From UBA1845 sp002338715 (GTDB lineage: Bacteria > Planctomycetota > Phycisphaerae > UBA1845), in contig DAORAL010000020.1 in assembly GCA_035344155.1 (NCBI GenBank), positions 36,485-100,484 of the forward strand: a DNA stretch of 64,000 nucleotides. Reading direction: 5' to 3'. The stretch's first letter is position 1, and the number at the start of each line of letters is the position of its first letter. The position numbers were made by a program, and so were the translations under genes. The notes under the pieces were generated by a model that ran no database searches, was not told the origin of the DNA, and saw nothing but the letters and a program-made list of their open reading frames with translations. Positions 32,684 to 40,705 of the stretch are shown here, in pieces.

Positions 32684-33927
32684 TTCAGGTGGACCTCTGC
32701 CGCGACGCGCTCAAGGATCAAGTCGCAATTGCGGGTGGCTGGATGCATCGGATCGAAGAAACCGTCCGGGTCGCCGCCAAATGTCGTGATGTCGGATGCA
32801 TCGATGATCCCCGACACCACCGAATAGTCCCGGCGAAACTGACTCAGCATCGTCTTGAGTTCTTCCAAATGCTGCGGATGTCGCGTATGGGCGATCAACT
32901 GCTGATACAGCAGCGGATGCACGGGATTGATCACGAACACGACTTGAATGCTTTCGCGCTGGCAGACATCAAGCGTCTCGACCATGTAGTCGATCTTGGT
33001 CTGATCCATGCGGTCGAAGTTGTACATGGGAAACTGATCGACAAACCGAACGCCCGATTGGCTCGAATCACGAATCAATCGGCGGATGTCTTCCGTGATG
33101 GAATACGCGCCGGTTTCGACCGCCTCAAAGACTTCGTTTCCCTCCCAGAAGTACCGCACGCGCGTGCCGTCGGTTTCAAACCACTCCGAAGATTCCAGCC
33201 GCGGCGCTTCGGTGCGTTCGTGGCGATCGTCCCAGAACAATTTCCACGACAGCGCGAGTTGCTGACCCGACAGCGAATCGATGAAGTTCGCCCACGCCCG
33301 CTTTGTCCAACCGACGCCCGGAAGATGCCGCGACAGTTGCGGCGCATTGAGCAATCGACGTCGAATCCCCGGAAAAACAGGGTGCTCGTTCATCGCCGGG
33401 GCAAAACTCCACGTGTCGATCCCGACGATGACGAGTTTCGGTTTGTGCTGAAGGTCGTCGACGAAGTGGTGCGTGATGCAGAGAAAGTCTTCGGCCCGAC
33501 CCCAAAACACGCCGAAGTTAAACGCGCTTTTTCCCATCAACCTACTAATGGTGGCCGGTCGAAACCGCATCGTGTTCGACGAACCCATCACCACGATCTC
33601 GGGAAGGTCACTCGGCGCGAGCCCATCAATGTAATCCGCCTTCGCGAGCCTCGCGTTGTAAAGGCGATGAAAACCGGTCTTGCCAAAATCGCCCCACGGA
33701 TTGACGTACACCGAAAACGCAAACAAAACCAACACGCCCAACACAAACGTTCCGCACACGCACATCAAGAACGCACGCGGCGACGGCGTCACGACAGCCG
33801 CAACAACCCGCCGTAAGACGTGCGACCTGGACGCCGGTCTAGCCGCATCCACAAGTCCGCCGCACACCTGCCCATCGATTGAGTTGACCGACGCCACCTG
33901 ACAACCTGGCGCGCAGGGAACATCCAT
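32680..33927 (-). CDS. SGNH/DltD-like membrane-anchored protein of the O-acylation cassette
   Basis: The 415-residue protein has an N-terminal membrane segment (FLMCVCGTFVLGVLVLFAFSV) and an outward domain with EIVVMGSSNTMRFRPATISR (GSS in place of GDS), AFNFGVFWGRAEDFLCI, LVIVGIDTWSF and a late DPMHPATRNCDLILERVA with the Asp-x-x-His. This is the pattern of SGNH proteins that flank MBOAT enzymes. It is the first gene of the cassette and is coupled to the MBOAT gene by ATGA. The start at 33927 leaves a 50-residue cytoplasmic N-terminus; a later start cannot be excluded. Confidence 0.8.
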   Translation of the reverse strand: MDVPCAPGCQVASVNSIDGQVCGGLVDAARPASRSHVLRRVVAAVVTPSPRAFLMCVCGTFVLGVLVLFAFSVYVNPWGDFGKTGFHRLYNARLAKADYIDGLAPSDLPEIVVMGSSNTMRFRPATISRLMGKSAFNFGVFWGRAEDFLCITHHFVDDLQHKPKLVIVGIDTWSFAPAMNEHPVFPGIRRRLLNAPQLSRHLPGVGWTKRAWANFIDSLSGQQLALSWKLFWDDRHERTEAPRLESSEWFETDGTRVRYFWEGNEVFEAVETGAYSITEDIRRLIRDSSQSGVRFVDQFPMYNFDRMDQTKIDYMVETLDVCQRESIQVVFVINPVHPLLYQQLIAHTRHPQHLEELKTMLSQFRRDYSVVSGIIDASDITTFGGDPDGFFDPMHPATRNCDLILERVAAEVHLN

Positions 33928-34228
33928 TGCGTTTCATCCGCTGAGTCGATTCGACATTGGTTCCGATAACAATGAATCGGCATATCCACGCTGCAAAATG
34001 ACTGCATCTATAGGGGGCAACGCATCGCACGCGATCTGTGCGACAAGCCACCCGTCCAATTCAATCAAACGGTTTGCGTCAATTCTCGTTGAACCGAAAT
34101 TAATGAACCGAATCCTCGCCCTCATACCTTCAGGTCCCCTCCAAGACTTCCGAAAGTGCCGATAACGGGCGTCATCTGAAGCGCAGATGACCCGAATTCG
34201 AACACCGGGAAAACGGATTTTCCTTTCA
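33928..34228. other. Divergent promoter region of the two glycan cassettes
   Basis: These 301 bases separate the minus-strand acylation cassette from the plus-strand sugar-nucleotide cassette and must hold both promoters. No hairpin or repeat is evident. An ATG at 34187 in frame with the nucleotidyltransferase is a possible alternative start. Confidence 0.4.
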
Positions 34229-35041
34229 ATGAACGACTGCGTCGTCATCCTCGCGGGTGGGCAGGGAAGCCGCCTTCGACCATACACCACCGTCCTGCCC
34301 AAACCGCTCATGCCGGTGGGCGATGTGCCCATCCTCGAAGTGCTCGTCAAGCAGCTTCGCGCGCTCGGTTTGAAACGCCTCATCTTCGCGACGAACTATC
34401 GCGACGGATTGCTGCGATCGTACTTCGGGACAGGGCAAACGCTTGGCGTGGACATCAGCTACTGCAAAGAGAATCGGCCCATGGGTACGGTGGGCCCGTT
34501 GCATCTCGTCGCCGACCAACTGCCGCAATCGTTTCTGGTGATGAATGGCGACATCCTCACCGACCTGAACTACCGCACGCTTCTCGAAACCCACAAGCAA
34601 TCCGGCAAGCTGTTGACCCTCGGGACCTACGAACGCCGCCTGCAAATCGGCGACGGCGTGCTCGACATCGACGGTGTCGGCTGCGTCTCCGCGTTTCGCG
34701 AAAAGCCCACGATTCCGTTGACGATTTCGCTCGGCGCGTACGCGATGGACCGCGCCATTCTCGACCTCATCCCCGAAGGCTTGCCCTTTGGCATGGATGA
34801 GTTGGTCCTTTCAATGCTTGAACGCAATCTGCCGGTCAACACCTACCACCACGATGGCATGTGGCTGGACATCGGCACGCCCGGCGACCTGGAAAAAGCC
34901 AACGAACTCTTCTCATCCAGACGAAAGTCGTTTCTCGGCATCGACCCGGCCACTCTGCTTGCACCCAATGATACACCGCATTCAACCGCGCCGGTCGCGC
35001 CAACCGCATCAGGCAACCCAACAGAAGGAGTCTGCGTATGA
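34229..35041 (+). CDS. Sugar-1-phosphate nucleotidyltransferase
   Basis: The 270-residue product (from the ATG at 34229) starts MNDCVVILAGGQGSRLRPYT, the NTP-binding loop of the RmlA/GMP family, followed by LPKPLMPVGD. FLVMNGDILTDLNY carries the metal-binding Asp, and WLDIGTPGDLEKAN closes the catalytic domain. It makes an NDP-sugar for a surface glycan. Its stop overlaps the next ATG as ATGA (35038-35041). Because the following gene is LegB-like, a role like that of PtmE (GDP-GlcN) or of a UDP/GDP-sugar supplier is plausible but not proven. The C-terminal 30 residues are a loose Thr/Pro/Ala tail. Confidence 0.85.
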   Translation: MNDCVVILAGGQGSRLRPYTTVLPKPLMPVGDVPILEVLVKQLRALGLKRLIFATNYRDGLLRSYFGTGQTLGVDISYCKENRPMGTVGPLHLVADQLPQSFLVMNGDILTDLNYRTLLETHKQSGKLLTLGTYERRLQIGDGVLDIDGVGCVSAFREKPTIPLTISLGAYAMDRAILDLIPEGLPFGMDELVLSMLERNLPVNTYHHDGMWLDIGTPGDLEKANELFSSRRKSFLGIDPATLLAPNDTPHSTAPVAPTASGNPTEGVCV

Positions 35042-36027
35042 ACCTCGCGGGCAAACGTGTACTCATCACCGGCGGCACCGGATTCATTGGCTCGCACCTT
35101 GCCGAGTTGCTCGTCAAAAGCGGTTCGCAAGTCCGCGTGCTGGCCAACTACAAGAGCATGCCCAGTTGCGGCAACCTCGATTACGTCGACCCATACATTC
35201 GCGACGAAATCGAAATCGTCTGGGGCGACGTGACCGATCGCGACTCGGTGATGAATGTCGTTGATGGCGTGTCCGTCGTCTTTCACCTGTCGGCTCTGAT
35301 CGGTATTCCGTATTCGTACATCGCCCCGCTGTCGTACGTGCAGACCAACATCAACGGGACGCTCAACATCCTGCAGGCGTGTCGCCAACTCAATATCGAG
35401 CGACTTGTCCATACGTCCACGTCGGAAACGTTCGGCTCGGCGCAGTACACACCGATGGACGAAAAGCATCCGCTCGTCGGACAATCGCCCTACTCAGCCA
35501 CCAAGCTCGGCGCCGACAAACTGGCTGAGAGCTTTGCGTGCAGTTTCGATCTGCCCGTCGTCACGGTTCGGCCGTTCAACGTCTTTGGCCCGCGTCAGTC
35601 CGATCGCGCCATCATCCCGACGATCATCGCCCAGCGCATCGCCAGTGACGCCCCGGTTCGCATCGGCGACCCTTCGCCCCGCCGCGACTTTACCTTCGTC
35701 ACCGACACCGCACGCGGATTCATCGCTGCGGCTCAGTGCGATGACGCCATCGGGCGAACGTTCAACATCGGCAATGGCAAGTCGATTTCGATCGGCGAAC
35801 TGGCTGAGACGATTTGCGAACTGACCGGCGGCGGCACGTATGTCAGCGAATCGCAGCGCATCCGCCCGAAGAAAAGCGAAGTCAACGAATTGCGTTGCGA
35901 CAGCACGTTGGCCCGCACCGTCCTTGGATGGTCGCCCGAAGTGTCGCTGACCGACGGTCTTGTCGAGACGATCGAGTTCATGCGCAGTCATACCGAGATG
36001 TACGCACCGTTGGAGTACCGCGTGTAG
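35038..36027 (+). CDS. NAD-dependent sugar-nucleotide 4,6-dehydratase, LegB-like
   Basis: The 329-residue extended SDR protein has TGGTGFIGSHL at the N-terminus, the active-site Tyr-Lys in YSATKLGADKLAESF, and the Thr/Ser in VHTSTSETFGSAQ. IPYSYIAPLSYVQTNINGTL and VRPFNVFGPRQSDRAIIPTI closely follow the pattern of LegB, which makes the 4-keto-6-deoxy intermediate on the legionaminic acid path. Other dehydratases or epimerases cannot be excluded. AGAAGGAG precedes the start. The stop TAG is supplied by the palindromic repeat B that begins at 36024. Confidence 0.85.
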   Translation: MNLAGKRVLITGGTGFIGSHLAELLVKSGSQVRVLANYKSMPSCGNLDYVDPYIRDEIEIVWGDVTDRDSVMNVVDGVSVVFHLSALIGIPYSYIAPLSYVQTNINGTLNILQACRQLNIERLVHTSTSETFGSAQYTPMDEKHPLVGQSPYSATKLGADKLAESFACSFDLPVVTVRPFNVFGPRQSDRAIIPTIIAQRIASDAPVRIGDPSPRRDFTFVTDTARGFIAAAQCDDAIGRTFNIGNGKSISIGELAETICELTGGGTYVSESQRIRPKKSEVNELRCDSTLARTVLGWSPEVSLTDGLVETIEFMRSHTEMYAPLEYRV

Positions 36028-36113
36028 GGTCCGCTGTGCGGACCACCGCAAGGATCGCGCGCCGCTGCGATGAATGCCCATTGAAGACTGAAGGTCCGCA
36101 CAGCGGACCCTAC
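36024..36113. repeat. Palindromic dispersed repeat, copy B (CCGC type)
   Basis: Left arm 36024-36044: GTAG + GGTCCGC-TGT-GCGGACC. Right arm 36093-36113 is its reverse complement. Compared with copy A the stem bases GGGC/GCCC are changed to CCGC/GCGG, so pairing is kept. Its TAG is the stop codon of the LegB-like gene. Confidence 0.9.
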
Positions 36114-36127
36114 ATTGGAGCCTACCC

Positions 36128-37144
36128 GTGCCCACAGTTTCCGTCGTCGTACCCACATACAAACGCGTCAAGTACCTGGGCCGCATGATCGATTCGGTCG
36201 TCGCGCAGACCTACACCGATTGGGAATTGATTATCGTTGACGGCCAATCCAACGACGGGACAGCCGAACTGGTCGAAAGCTACCGCAAACTCCTCGGCGA
36301 CCAACTCGTTTTCATCGAACAAAAGAACGCCGGATGTTGCATTGCCCGAAACACCGGCATCGATGCCGCCCGCGGTGAGTTCGTCGCCCTGCTCGATTCC
36401 GATGACGAGTTTCTGCCGAACAAACTCAAAAGGCAGATGGAGCTATTCGAGTTGCAGCCATCGCTGGGCTTTGTCTACGGCGACTATTCCTACCTCGATC
36501 TCGAAGGCAATTTTCAACGCAGCATGTTCGACACGAAATCGAAGATCGCGCGGACCGTTCCCTCCCGGGAAGTCGCGCCGAACCTTCGCATCTGCGCGCC
36601 GAACTTCTTTTCGTATCTCTTGAAGGAGTACTTCGTTGCCACGATCGTGGGGGTGGTGCGTCGCGACGTGCTTGCCGACGACATCCGCTTTCTTGAACAC
36701 GATCTGTACGGCTGCGAGTGGCTGTTCTACCTCGAAATCGCCAACCGCTGCCGCACGGGGTTCGTCGACGAGCCGCTGTGCCTGCACCACTTCGTCGATG
36801 GCAGCCTGTCGCGCACATCGAAGACGCGCAACACGATCTACCATCGCCGCCTGCTCAAGACCATGCTCGACCGATTCCCCAAGCTGACGCTCCCGCAAAC
36901 ACAGGAGGTCCGCCGCCAATTGGCCGAGACGTGTTGCCAGCTCGGTTACGAAAGTTTCAAAGCCGCCGAGTACGGTCCGGCGATGGGATATTTTCGCGAA
37001 GCCATGCAAGCCCGCCCCAGCGCCGCATCCGCCGTCCACTGGGCCCAATCGCTCCTGCGCCGAGCGGCCACCCTGAACCGCCCCGGCCACGAACCCATGC
37101 TCCGCAACGACGCCTACCGCAACCCAACCTGCATGAGCACGTAG
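36128..37144 (+). CDS. Family 2 glycosyltransferase
   Basis: The 338-residue product has a GT-A domain over residues 1-220: SVVVPTYKRVKYLGRMIDSV, QTYTDWELIIVDGQSNDGT and the metal-binding ALLDSDDEFLPNKL. GCEWLFYLEIANRC holds the likely catalytic acid region. The C-terminal 100 residues are helical, with a TPR-like feel (QEVRRQLAETCCQLGYESFK, YGPAMGYFREAMQARPS). No membrane segment is seen. It follows the LegB-like gene across repeat B and likely adds a sugar to the same glycan. Confidence 0.9.
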   Translation: MPTVSVVVPTYKRVKYLGRMIDSVVAQTYTDWELIIVDGQSNDGTAELVESYRKLLGDQLVFIEQKNAGCCIARNTGIDAARGEFVALLDSDDEFLPNKLKRQMELFELQPSLGFVYGDYSYLDLEGNFQRSMFDTKSKIARTVPSREVAPNLRICAPNFFSYLLKEYFVATIVGVVRRDVLADDIRFLEHDLYGCEWLFYLEIANRCRTGFVDEPLCLHHFVDGSLSRTSKTRNTIYHRRLLKTMLDRFPKLTLPQTQEVRRQLAETCCQLGYESFKAAEYGPAMGYFREAMQARPSAASAVHWAQSLLRRAATLNRPGHEPMLRNDAYRNPTCMST

Positions 37145-37199
37145 GTCGGATCATCAACCCGACAATTCGAACTTACATTCCGCGGCTGTCCGGTCCCAA

Positions 37200-37928
37200 T
37201 TAATAGCCGTACGCATACCAGTGTGTTGCAACCTTGGTCGGCCTGTACCCCATCGGATAGCCCAGGTCACTGACATAGAAAAAACCTGTCCCAACATGGC
37301 TACTGGAACCGGTCAGGAACCCGATTTCTGGCGGGCGGCTGCTCGACGATGGGACTTGGGTGGTATCCACCACGTAATAGAGCCCGACCCACTGATCGCT
37401 GGAAAAAGTTCCTGCCTGATAATCCTCCACCGCCTTGTTGAATGCGGCTTCGCTGAGCTTGAACCGAACAACGAGTGGCCATGGATAAACAAATATCGAA
37501 ATGACCAGCAGCGCACAGACCGGAACAACGAACCATGCCCGCCTGCTGCCGCGCTGAGCATCGCGATTCCGATCGCGAATTCTTTCGAGCCAGTATGCCC
37601 CAAGCCGTACGATGTAATCGAAGATCAAACCAAACCACAGCGCCGGAAGGATGGGCCCCAAAATCCAGATTCCAGAATCCGACCATGGCAAAGGTCCGCT
37701 GGCAAACGCGATGGTGTACAACGAAATCGCGGCGAATATGAGATTCTGAATCTTCGGTGGCGGACTGGGCCGTTTTCGCCAAATGCTTTGCTTCTTCGCC
37801 GTACGAAACGTCGAGTCGTCTGACGGATCAAACCACCGCCCACACTTTGGGCACCGCTGCGTTGGCAGTTTGACAAGAAGATACCCGCAGTCGATGCACA
37901 TCATCTGTTTTTCGCTGGTCCCAGTCAT
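37200..37928 (-). CDS. ZR12: membrane protein with N-terminal zinc ribbon
   Basis: ZR12 has 242 residues and is the only family member with the ribbon at the front: CIDCGYLLVKLPTQRCPKCG at about 11-30. Four hydrophobic segments follow (IQNLIFAAISLYTIAFAS, GIWILGPILPALWFGLIF, WFVVPVCALLVISIFVYPW), then an outward 90-residue C-terminal domain (RFKLSEAAFNKAVEDYQAG, SHVGTGFFYVSDLGYPMGYR). The ribbon lacks the LTGNxSG core, so it is a distant member. It is last in the six-gene chain ZR17 to ZR12 and overlaps ZR13 by ATGA. Confidence 0.75.
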   Translation of the reverse strand: MTGTSEKQMMCIDCGYLLVKLPTQRCPKCGRWFDPSDDSTFRTAKKQSIWRKRPSPPPKIQNLIFAAISLYTIAFASGPLPWSDSGIWILGPILPALWFGLIFDYIVRLGAYWLERIRDRNRDAQRGSRRAWFVVPVCALLVISIFVYPWPLVVRFKLSEAAFNKAVEDYQAGTFSSDQWVGLYYVVDTTQVPSSSSRPPEIGFLTGSSSHVGTGFFYVSDLGYPMGYRPTKVATHWYAYGY

Positions 37929-38398
37929 GGCTTCAACGTCGAATGATCAGAGGCCGTCCCGCACTCCGGACAAACACCGCTTTCGTTGCCGGTCAGGTCG
38001 TACCCACACTGCTGACAATGCCCTCCGGCGAATCTGCGCAAGCGCCAAAGGATGAACGCAAGAATCGCAAACGCAATCAGCGGTATCCACGGACGAATTG
38101 ATACGCGTCCCAGAAACCGAATGCGAATACCATCAGGGGCAAAACTCCGCCCGCGCGTGGCAATCGGTAAGTCGACTAGTTTCGCCTCGCAATAAGGCCC
38201 GCAATCGCAAGTGATGACGTCACGAGCATCGTCATACACGCCCCAGACGCCATTGCACCAATACACACCAAATACATCACCCGCGATCCAGACGATTCCT
38301 GAAACCAATGCAAGCGTGAAGACCAGCCACGGCGCTACCGTGCAGATTCGTACCCGCATCCGCGACTTGCCCGACATGAGCCTTACATCCGGAGTCAT
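37925..38398 (-). CDS. ZR13: small membrane protein with C-terminal zinc ribbon
   Basis: ZR13 has 157 residues from the ATG at 38398, which overlaps the ZR14 stop as ATGA. TM1 is VAPWLVFTLALVSGIVWIAG; the outward loop has four Cys (YWCNGVW, VITCDCGPYCEAKL) that could form disulfides; TM2 is IRPWIPLIAFAILAFILWRL; the ribbon is CQQCGYDLTGNESGVCPECG. A longer upstream frame only reads through ZR14 in the wrong frame and is rejected. In the LegB-to-giant-protein gap, it belongs to the coupled ZR17-ZR12 operon. Confidence 0.8.
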   Translation of the reverse strand: MTPDVRLMSGKSRMRVRICTVAPWLVFTLALVSGIVWIAGDVFGVYWCNGVWGVYDDARDVITCDCGPYCEAKLVDLPIATRGRSFAPDGIRIRFLGRVSIRPWIPLIAFAILAFILWRLRRFAGGHCQQCGYDLTGNESGVCPECGTASDHSTLKP

Positions 38399-38823
38399 CG
38401 TTTGCCCAGCAATGCTGTCGTCCCGCACTCCGGACAAACCCCGCTTTCGTTGCCGGTCAGGTCGTAGCGGCATTTCCAGCACTTGCCCGGAAGCACTCGG
38501 CTGGTCCGCCACATCCAGATCGTGACGAGAAGCGTTGGCAGAAAGAGCATCCAGAACGGAATCTTCGTGTAACCGCTGGTCTTCTTGTACGACGGCCAAT
38601 GGGTCCATATGCCATGCCATTTCGTCTGCACCGTGAGGCCGGATGGTTTGGTTTGCCCGTGCGTGTAAAACTCCAGCCCGCCATAGCGTAAGAAAACATG
38701 AAAGCGACTCGCCCCATACATCACCTGCGAAACACTGGCCACGATCCAACATGCAGCAATGGCAATGCACAACGCAACGCCAACCCGCATGAACATTCGC
38801 CGGATGAAATAAGGCCGCCTCAT
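38395..38823 (-). CDS. ZR14: small membrane protein with C-terminal zinc ribbon
   Basis: ZR14 has 142 residues with the full family plan: basic MRRPYFIRRMFMR, TM1 (VGVALCIAIAACWIVASV), the outward part with FLRYGGLEFYTHGQTK and THWPSYKKTSGYT (the WxP motif), TM2 (IPFWMLFLPTLLVTIWMW) and the ribbon CWKCRYDLTGNESGVCPECG. The start at 38823 forms ATGA with the ZR15 stop; a start five codons earlier is possible but would break this pattern. Confidence 0.82.
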   Translation of the reverse strand: MRRPYFIRRMFMRVGVALCIAIAACWIVASVSQVMYGASRFHVFLRYGGLEFYTHGQTKPSGLTVQTKWHGIWTHWPSYKKTSGYTKIPFWMLFLPTLLVTIWMWRTSRVLPGKCWKCRYDLTGNESGVCPECGTTALLGKR

Positions 38824-39542
38824 ATTTCGTTCCCGCATTCCGGGCAGGTGCCAGTCGTGTTACCCGTCAAGTCGTATGCGCAATTCAGGCATTGGTTGCG
38901 TTTGCGACGTCTCCGCCGACGCATGGGACCGACAAGCAGCGCGGTAACCGGATACCATGAGACGAGAAGGAACAAGAACCAAAGAGGGACGCGAAGGGCG
39001 TGCACGGTTGCTTCGTAATCATTCAGCGATTGAATCTCCTCCTGGCTCATTGCCGTCATGCCCAATCCGCACCTCCAGGCAATTTCGCCCGTTTCTTGTT
39101 TTTCATAGGCGAAACCGGCAAAGCTCTTGGTCGACTTGGGAGGGGGCGGTATCGGGAGCCTCGTTGACCGCGGCTTGATGTAAGTCAGCACCAACTCGCC
39201 GCATGACGTTTGGGCATATGTGCGCCGACCATCGTCGTAACGATGCCCGTAATGGGTGATACCCCAAATCTCCGACGAATCCAGAGTCGCCGCTGAGATA
39301 TTCCAAAATGTCGCGAGCGACCAATCTTTGACGATGAAATTCTGACCGGAAGTGGTCCTTAATTTGAATTCGGTAACGACAGATTCGTGTCCCTCGCTGT
39401 TGTCCCAGACGTGGCGCTGAGGCGTAAGCTCATTCACGTCACAACAGGGCAGACGAGTCTTGATCGCAAAGCTGAGCACGAACAAGACGCCAACCGCGAC
39501 GGAGAGCAACGTCGTCACCAGCAGAAGCGCTTTGCGAATCAT
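38820..39542 (-). CDS. ZR15: larger membrane protein with C-terminal zinc ribbon, twin of ZR16
   Basis: ZR15 has 240 residues. TM1 is in MIRKALLLVTTLLSVAVGVL; an outward domain of about 160 residues follows (ELVLTYIKPRSTRLPIPPPP, EYEKQ region); TM2 is VPLWFLFLLVSWYPVTALLV; a basic RRRRRRKRN stretch precedes the ribbon CLNCAYDLTGNTTGTCPECG. It shares its N-terminus (MIRKAL), TM2 region and ribbon style (CxxCAYDLTGNT) with ZR16, so the two are tandem duplicates. Both ends carry ATGA overlaps. Confidence 0.8.
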   Translation of the reverse strand: MIRKALLLVTTLLSVAVGVLFVLSFAIKTRLPCCDVNELTPQRHVWDNSEGHESVVTEFKLRTTSGQNFIVKDWSLATFWNISAATLDSSEIWGITHYGHRYDDGRRTYAQTSCGELVLTYIKPRSTRLPIPPPPKSTKSFAGFAYEKQETGEIAWRCGLGMTAMSQEEIQSLNDYEATVHALRVPLWFLFLLVSWYPVTALLVGPMRRRRRRKRNQCLNCAYDLTGNTTGTCPECGNEI

Positions 39543-40249
39543 ACCGAGTCCCCGCATTCCGGGCAGATGCCGGAAGTATTACCCGTCAAGTCGTAGGCGC
39601 ACTTCAGGCACTGGTTGCGCTTGCGTCTGATCCGGCGGCGATAGATGCCGGTTACCAATACCGTCAACGGGTACGCCGCGAACAAAATAAAGGGAAGCCA
39701 CAACTGAACCCGCACGATGTCGACCGTCGCGACCGCATCGCAAAGTGACTTGTACTCGTCGACACACATTTGAGGGTCAATATAGCTCGATAAATATATT
39801 CTTGAATCCGTTCCATCACGCTCGATCGAGAATGCGATGAAGTTCTTCTTCGATTGGACAGGGGCTGGTCCCGCCGGATTGCGGATCGTGAACTGCACCC
39901 AAAGGCACTCGCCGCGTGACGCGTATACATAGGCGCGCCGCCCTTTGGCGTACTCTTGGTGATGCATGGTGACACCCGGCAGGGATGGCGCAGACAGGCC
40001 GGACCGCGTAACCTTCCACCAGAGGGCGGCCCCCGCATCCTCTACGACACAATAATCTTCCGGATACATGTGTGGCTCGATCACGTAGCTTTCGCCGGTG
40101 CTGGAGTCAGTGCCAGTACAGATCATTGGAACACAATCGGCCAGGTCCAGGCAGTCAAACTCGCTCCGACAACTGAAACTCATAACCGCCAGCGCGCCAA
40201 TTGAAATGGCCGCTAGCGATGTAACCAAAATCAGCGCTTTGCGAATCAT
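39539..40249 (-). CDS. ZR16: larger membrane protein with C-terminal zinc ribbon, twin of ZR15
   Basis: ZR16 has 236 residues: MIRKALILVTSLAAISIGAL (TM1), an outward domain with five Cys near its start (SCRSEFDCLDLADCVPMIC) that may form disulfides, GRRAYVYASRGECLWVQFTI, TM2 (VQLWLPFILFAAYPLTVLVTG), the basic RRRIRRKRN and the ribbon CLKCAYDLTGNTSGICPECG. The GRRaYvyasrGE segment aligns with ZR15 GRRTYAQTSCGE. Start 40249 overlaps the ZR17 stop as ATGA. Confidence 0.8.
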   Translation of the reverse strand: MIRKALILVTSLAAISIGALAVMSFSCRSEFDCLDLADCVPMICTGTDSSTGESYVIEPHMYPEDYCVVEDAGAALWWKVTRSGLSAPSLPGVTMHHQEYAKGRRAYVYASRGECLWVQFTIRNPAGPAPVQSKKNFIAFSIERDGTDSRIYLSSYIDPQMCVDEYKSLCDAVATVDIVRVQLWLPFILFAAYPLTVLVTGIYRRRIRRKRNQCLKCAYDLTGNTSGICPECGDSV

Positions 40250-40599
40250 ACCGAGTCCCCACACTCCGGGCAGGTGCCGCTTTCGTTACCTGTGAGGTCA
40301 TAACCACATGCGGCGCAGTAGCGACCGTCGGGCGTGATCGGTTTGCGGCGAAAGTCACGATAGAAAATGACCGAGCACGTGGCGGCAATGACTGACGGCA
40401 CGACAATTCCTATCGCTTCAACGAAGGGGCCGCTCATATCGATTCGATGCGGCGAAATTGCTTCCCAAAGCGCGACAACCAGCGTCAACGTCGAGAGCAC
40501 GCCCGTCCTGACGATCACCCAAAACGGCAGCAAAACAACCAGCACCGCCATGATCGACAAGACACGCGACTTGCGCACGGTGACATTGGTTCTGGGCAT
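40246..40599 (-). CDS. ZR17: short membrane protein with C-terminal zinc ribbon, first of a six-gene chain
   Basis: ZR17 has 117 residues, the shortest member. Two or three hydrophobic segments (VLSIMAVLVVLLPFWVIV, LSTLTLVVALWEAI, VEAIGIVVPSVIAATCSVIF) precede the ribbon CAACGYDLTGNESGTCPECG. It leads the chain ZR17-ZR16-ZR15-ZR14-ZR13-ZR12, in which every junction is a four-base ATGA overlap. Palindromic repeat C lies about 40 bases upstream of its start. Confidence 0.78.
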   Translation of the reverse strand: MPRTNVTVRKSRVLSIMAVLVVLLPFWVIVRTGVLSTLTLVVALWEAISPHRIDMSGPFVEAIGIVVPSVIAATCSVIFYRDFRRKPITPDGRYCAACGYDLTGNESGTCPECGDSV

Positions 40600-40640
40600 G
40601 GATCAATCCAACCTGCAGATCATTACCGCGCAAGCGCTCC

Positions 40641-40705
40641 GTAGGGTGGGCCGTGCCCACCGCAGTTTATTTGCACAACAACTCGGTGGGCACGGCCCAC
40701 CCTAC
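40641..40705. repeat. Palindromic dispersed repeat, copy C (GGGC type)
   Basis: Arms 40641-40661 and 40685-40705 match copy A exactly (GTAG + GGTGGGC-CGT-GCCCACC and its complement). The right arm contributes the TAG stop codon of ZR18 (complement at 40702-40704). Confidence 0.92.

Noticed and set aside
37925..38770. A longer ZR13 starting at 38770
   Set aside because: The upstream part is an out-of-frame reading of ZR14; the ATGA start at 38398 matches its neighbours.
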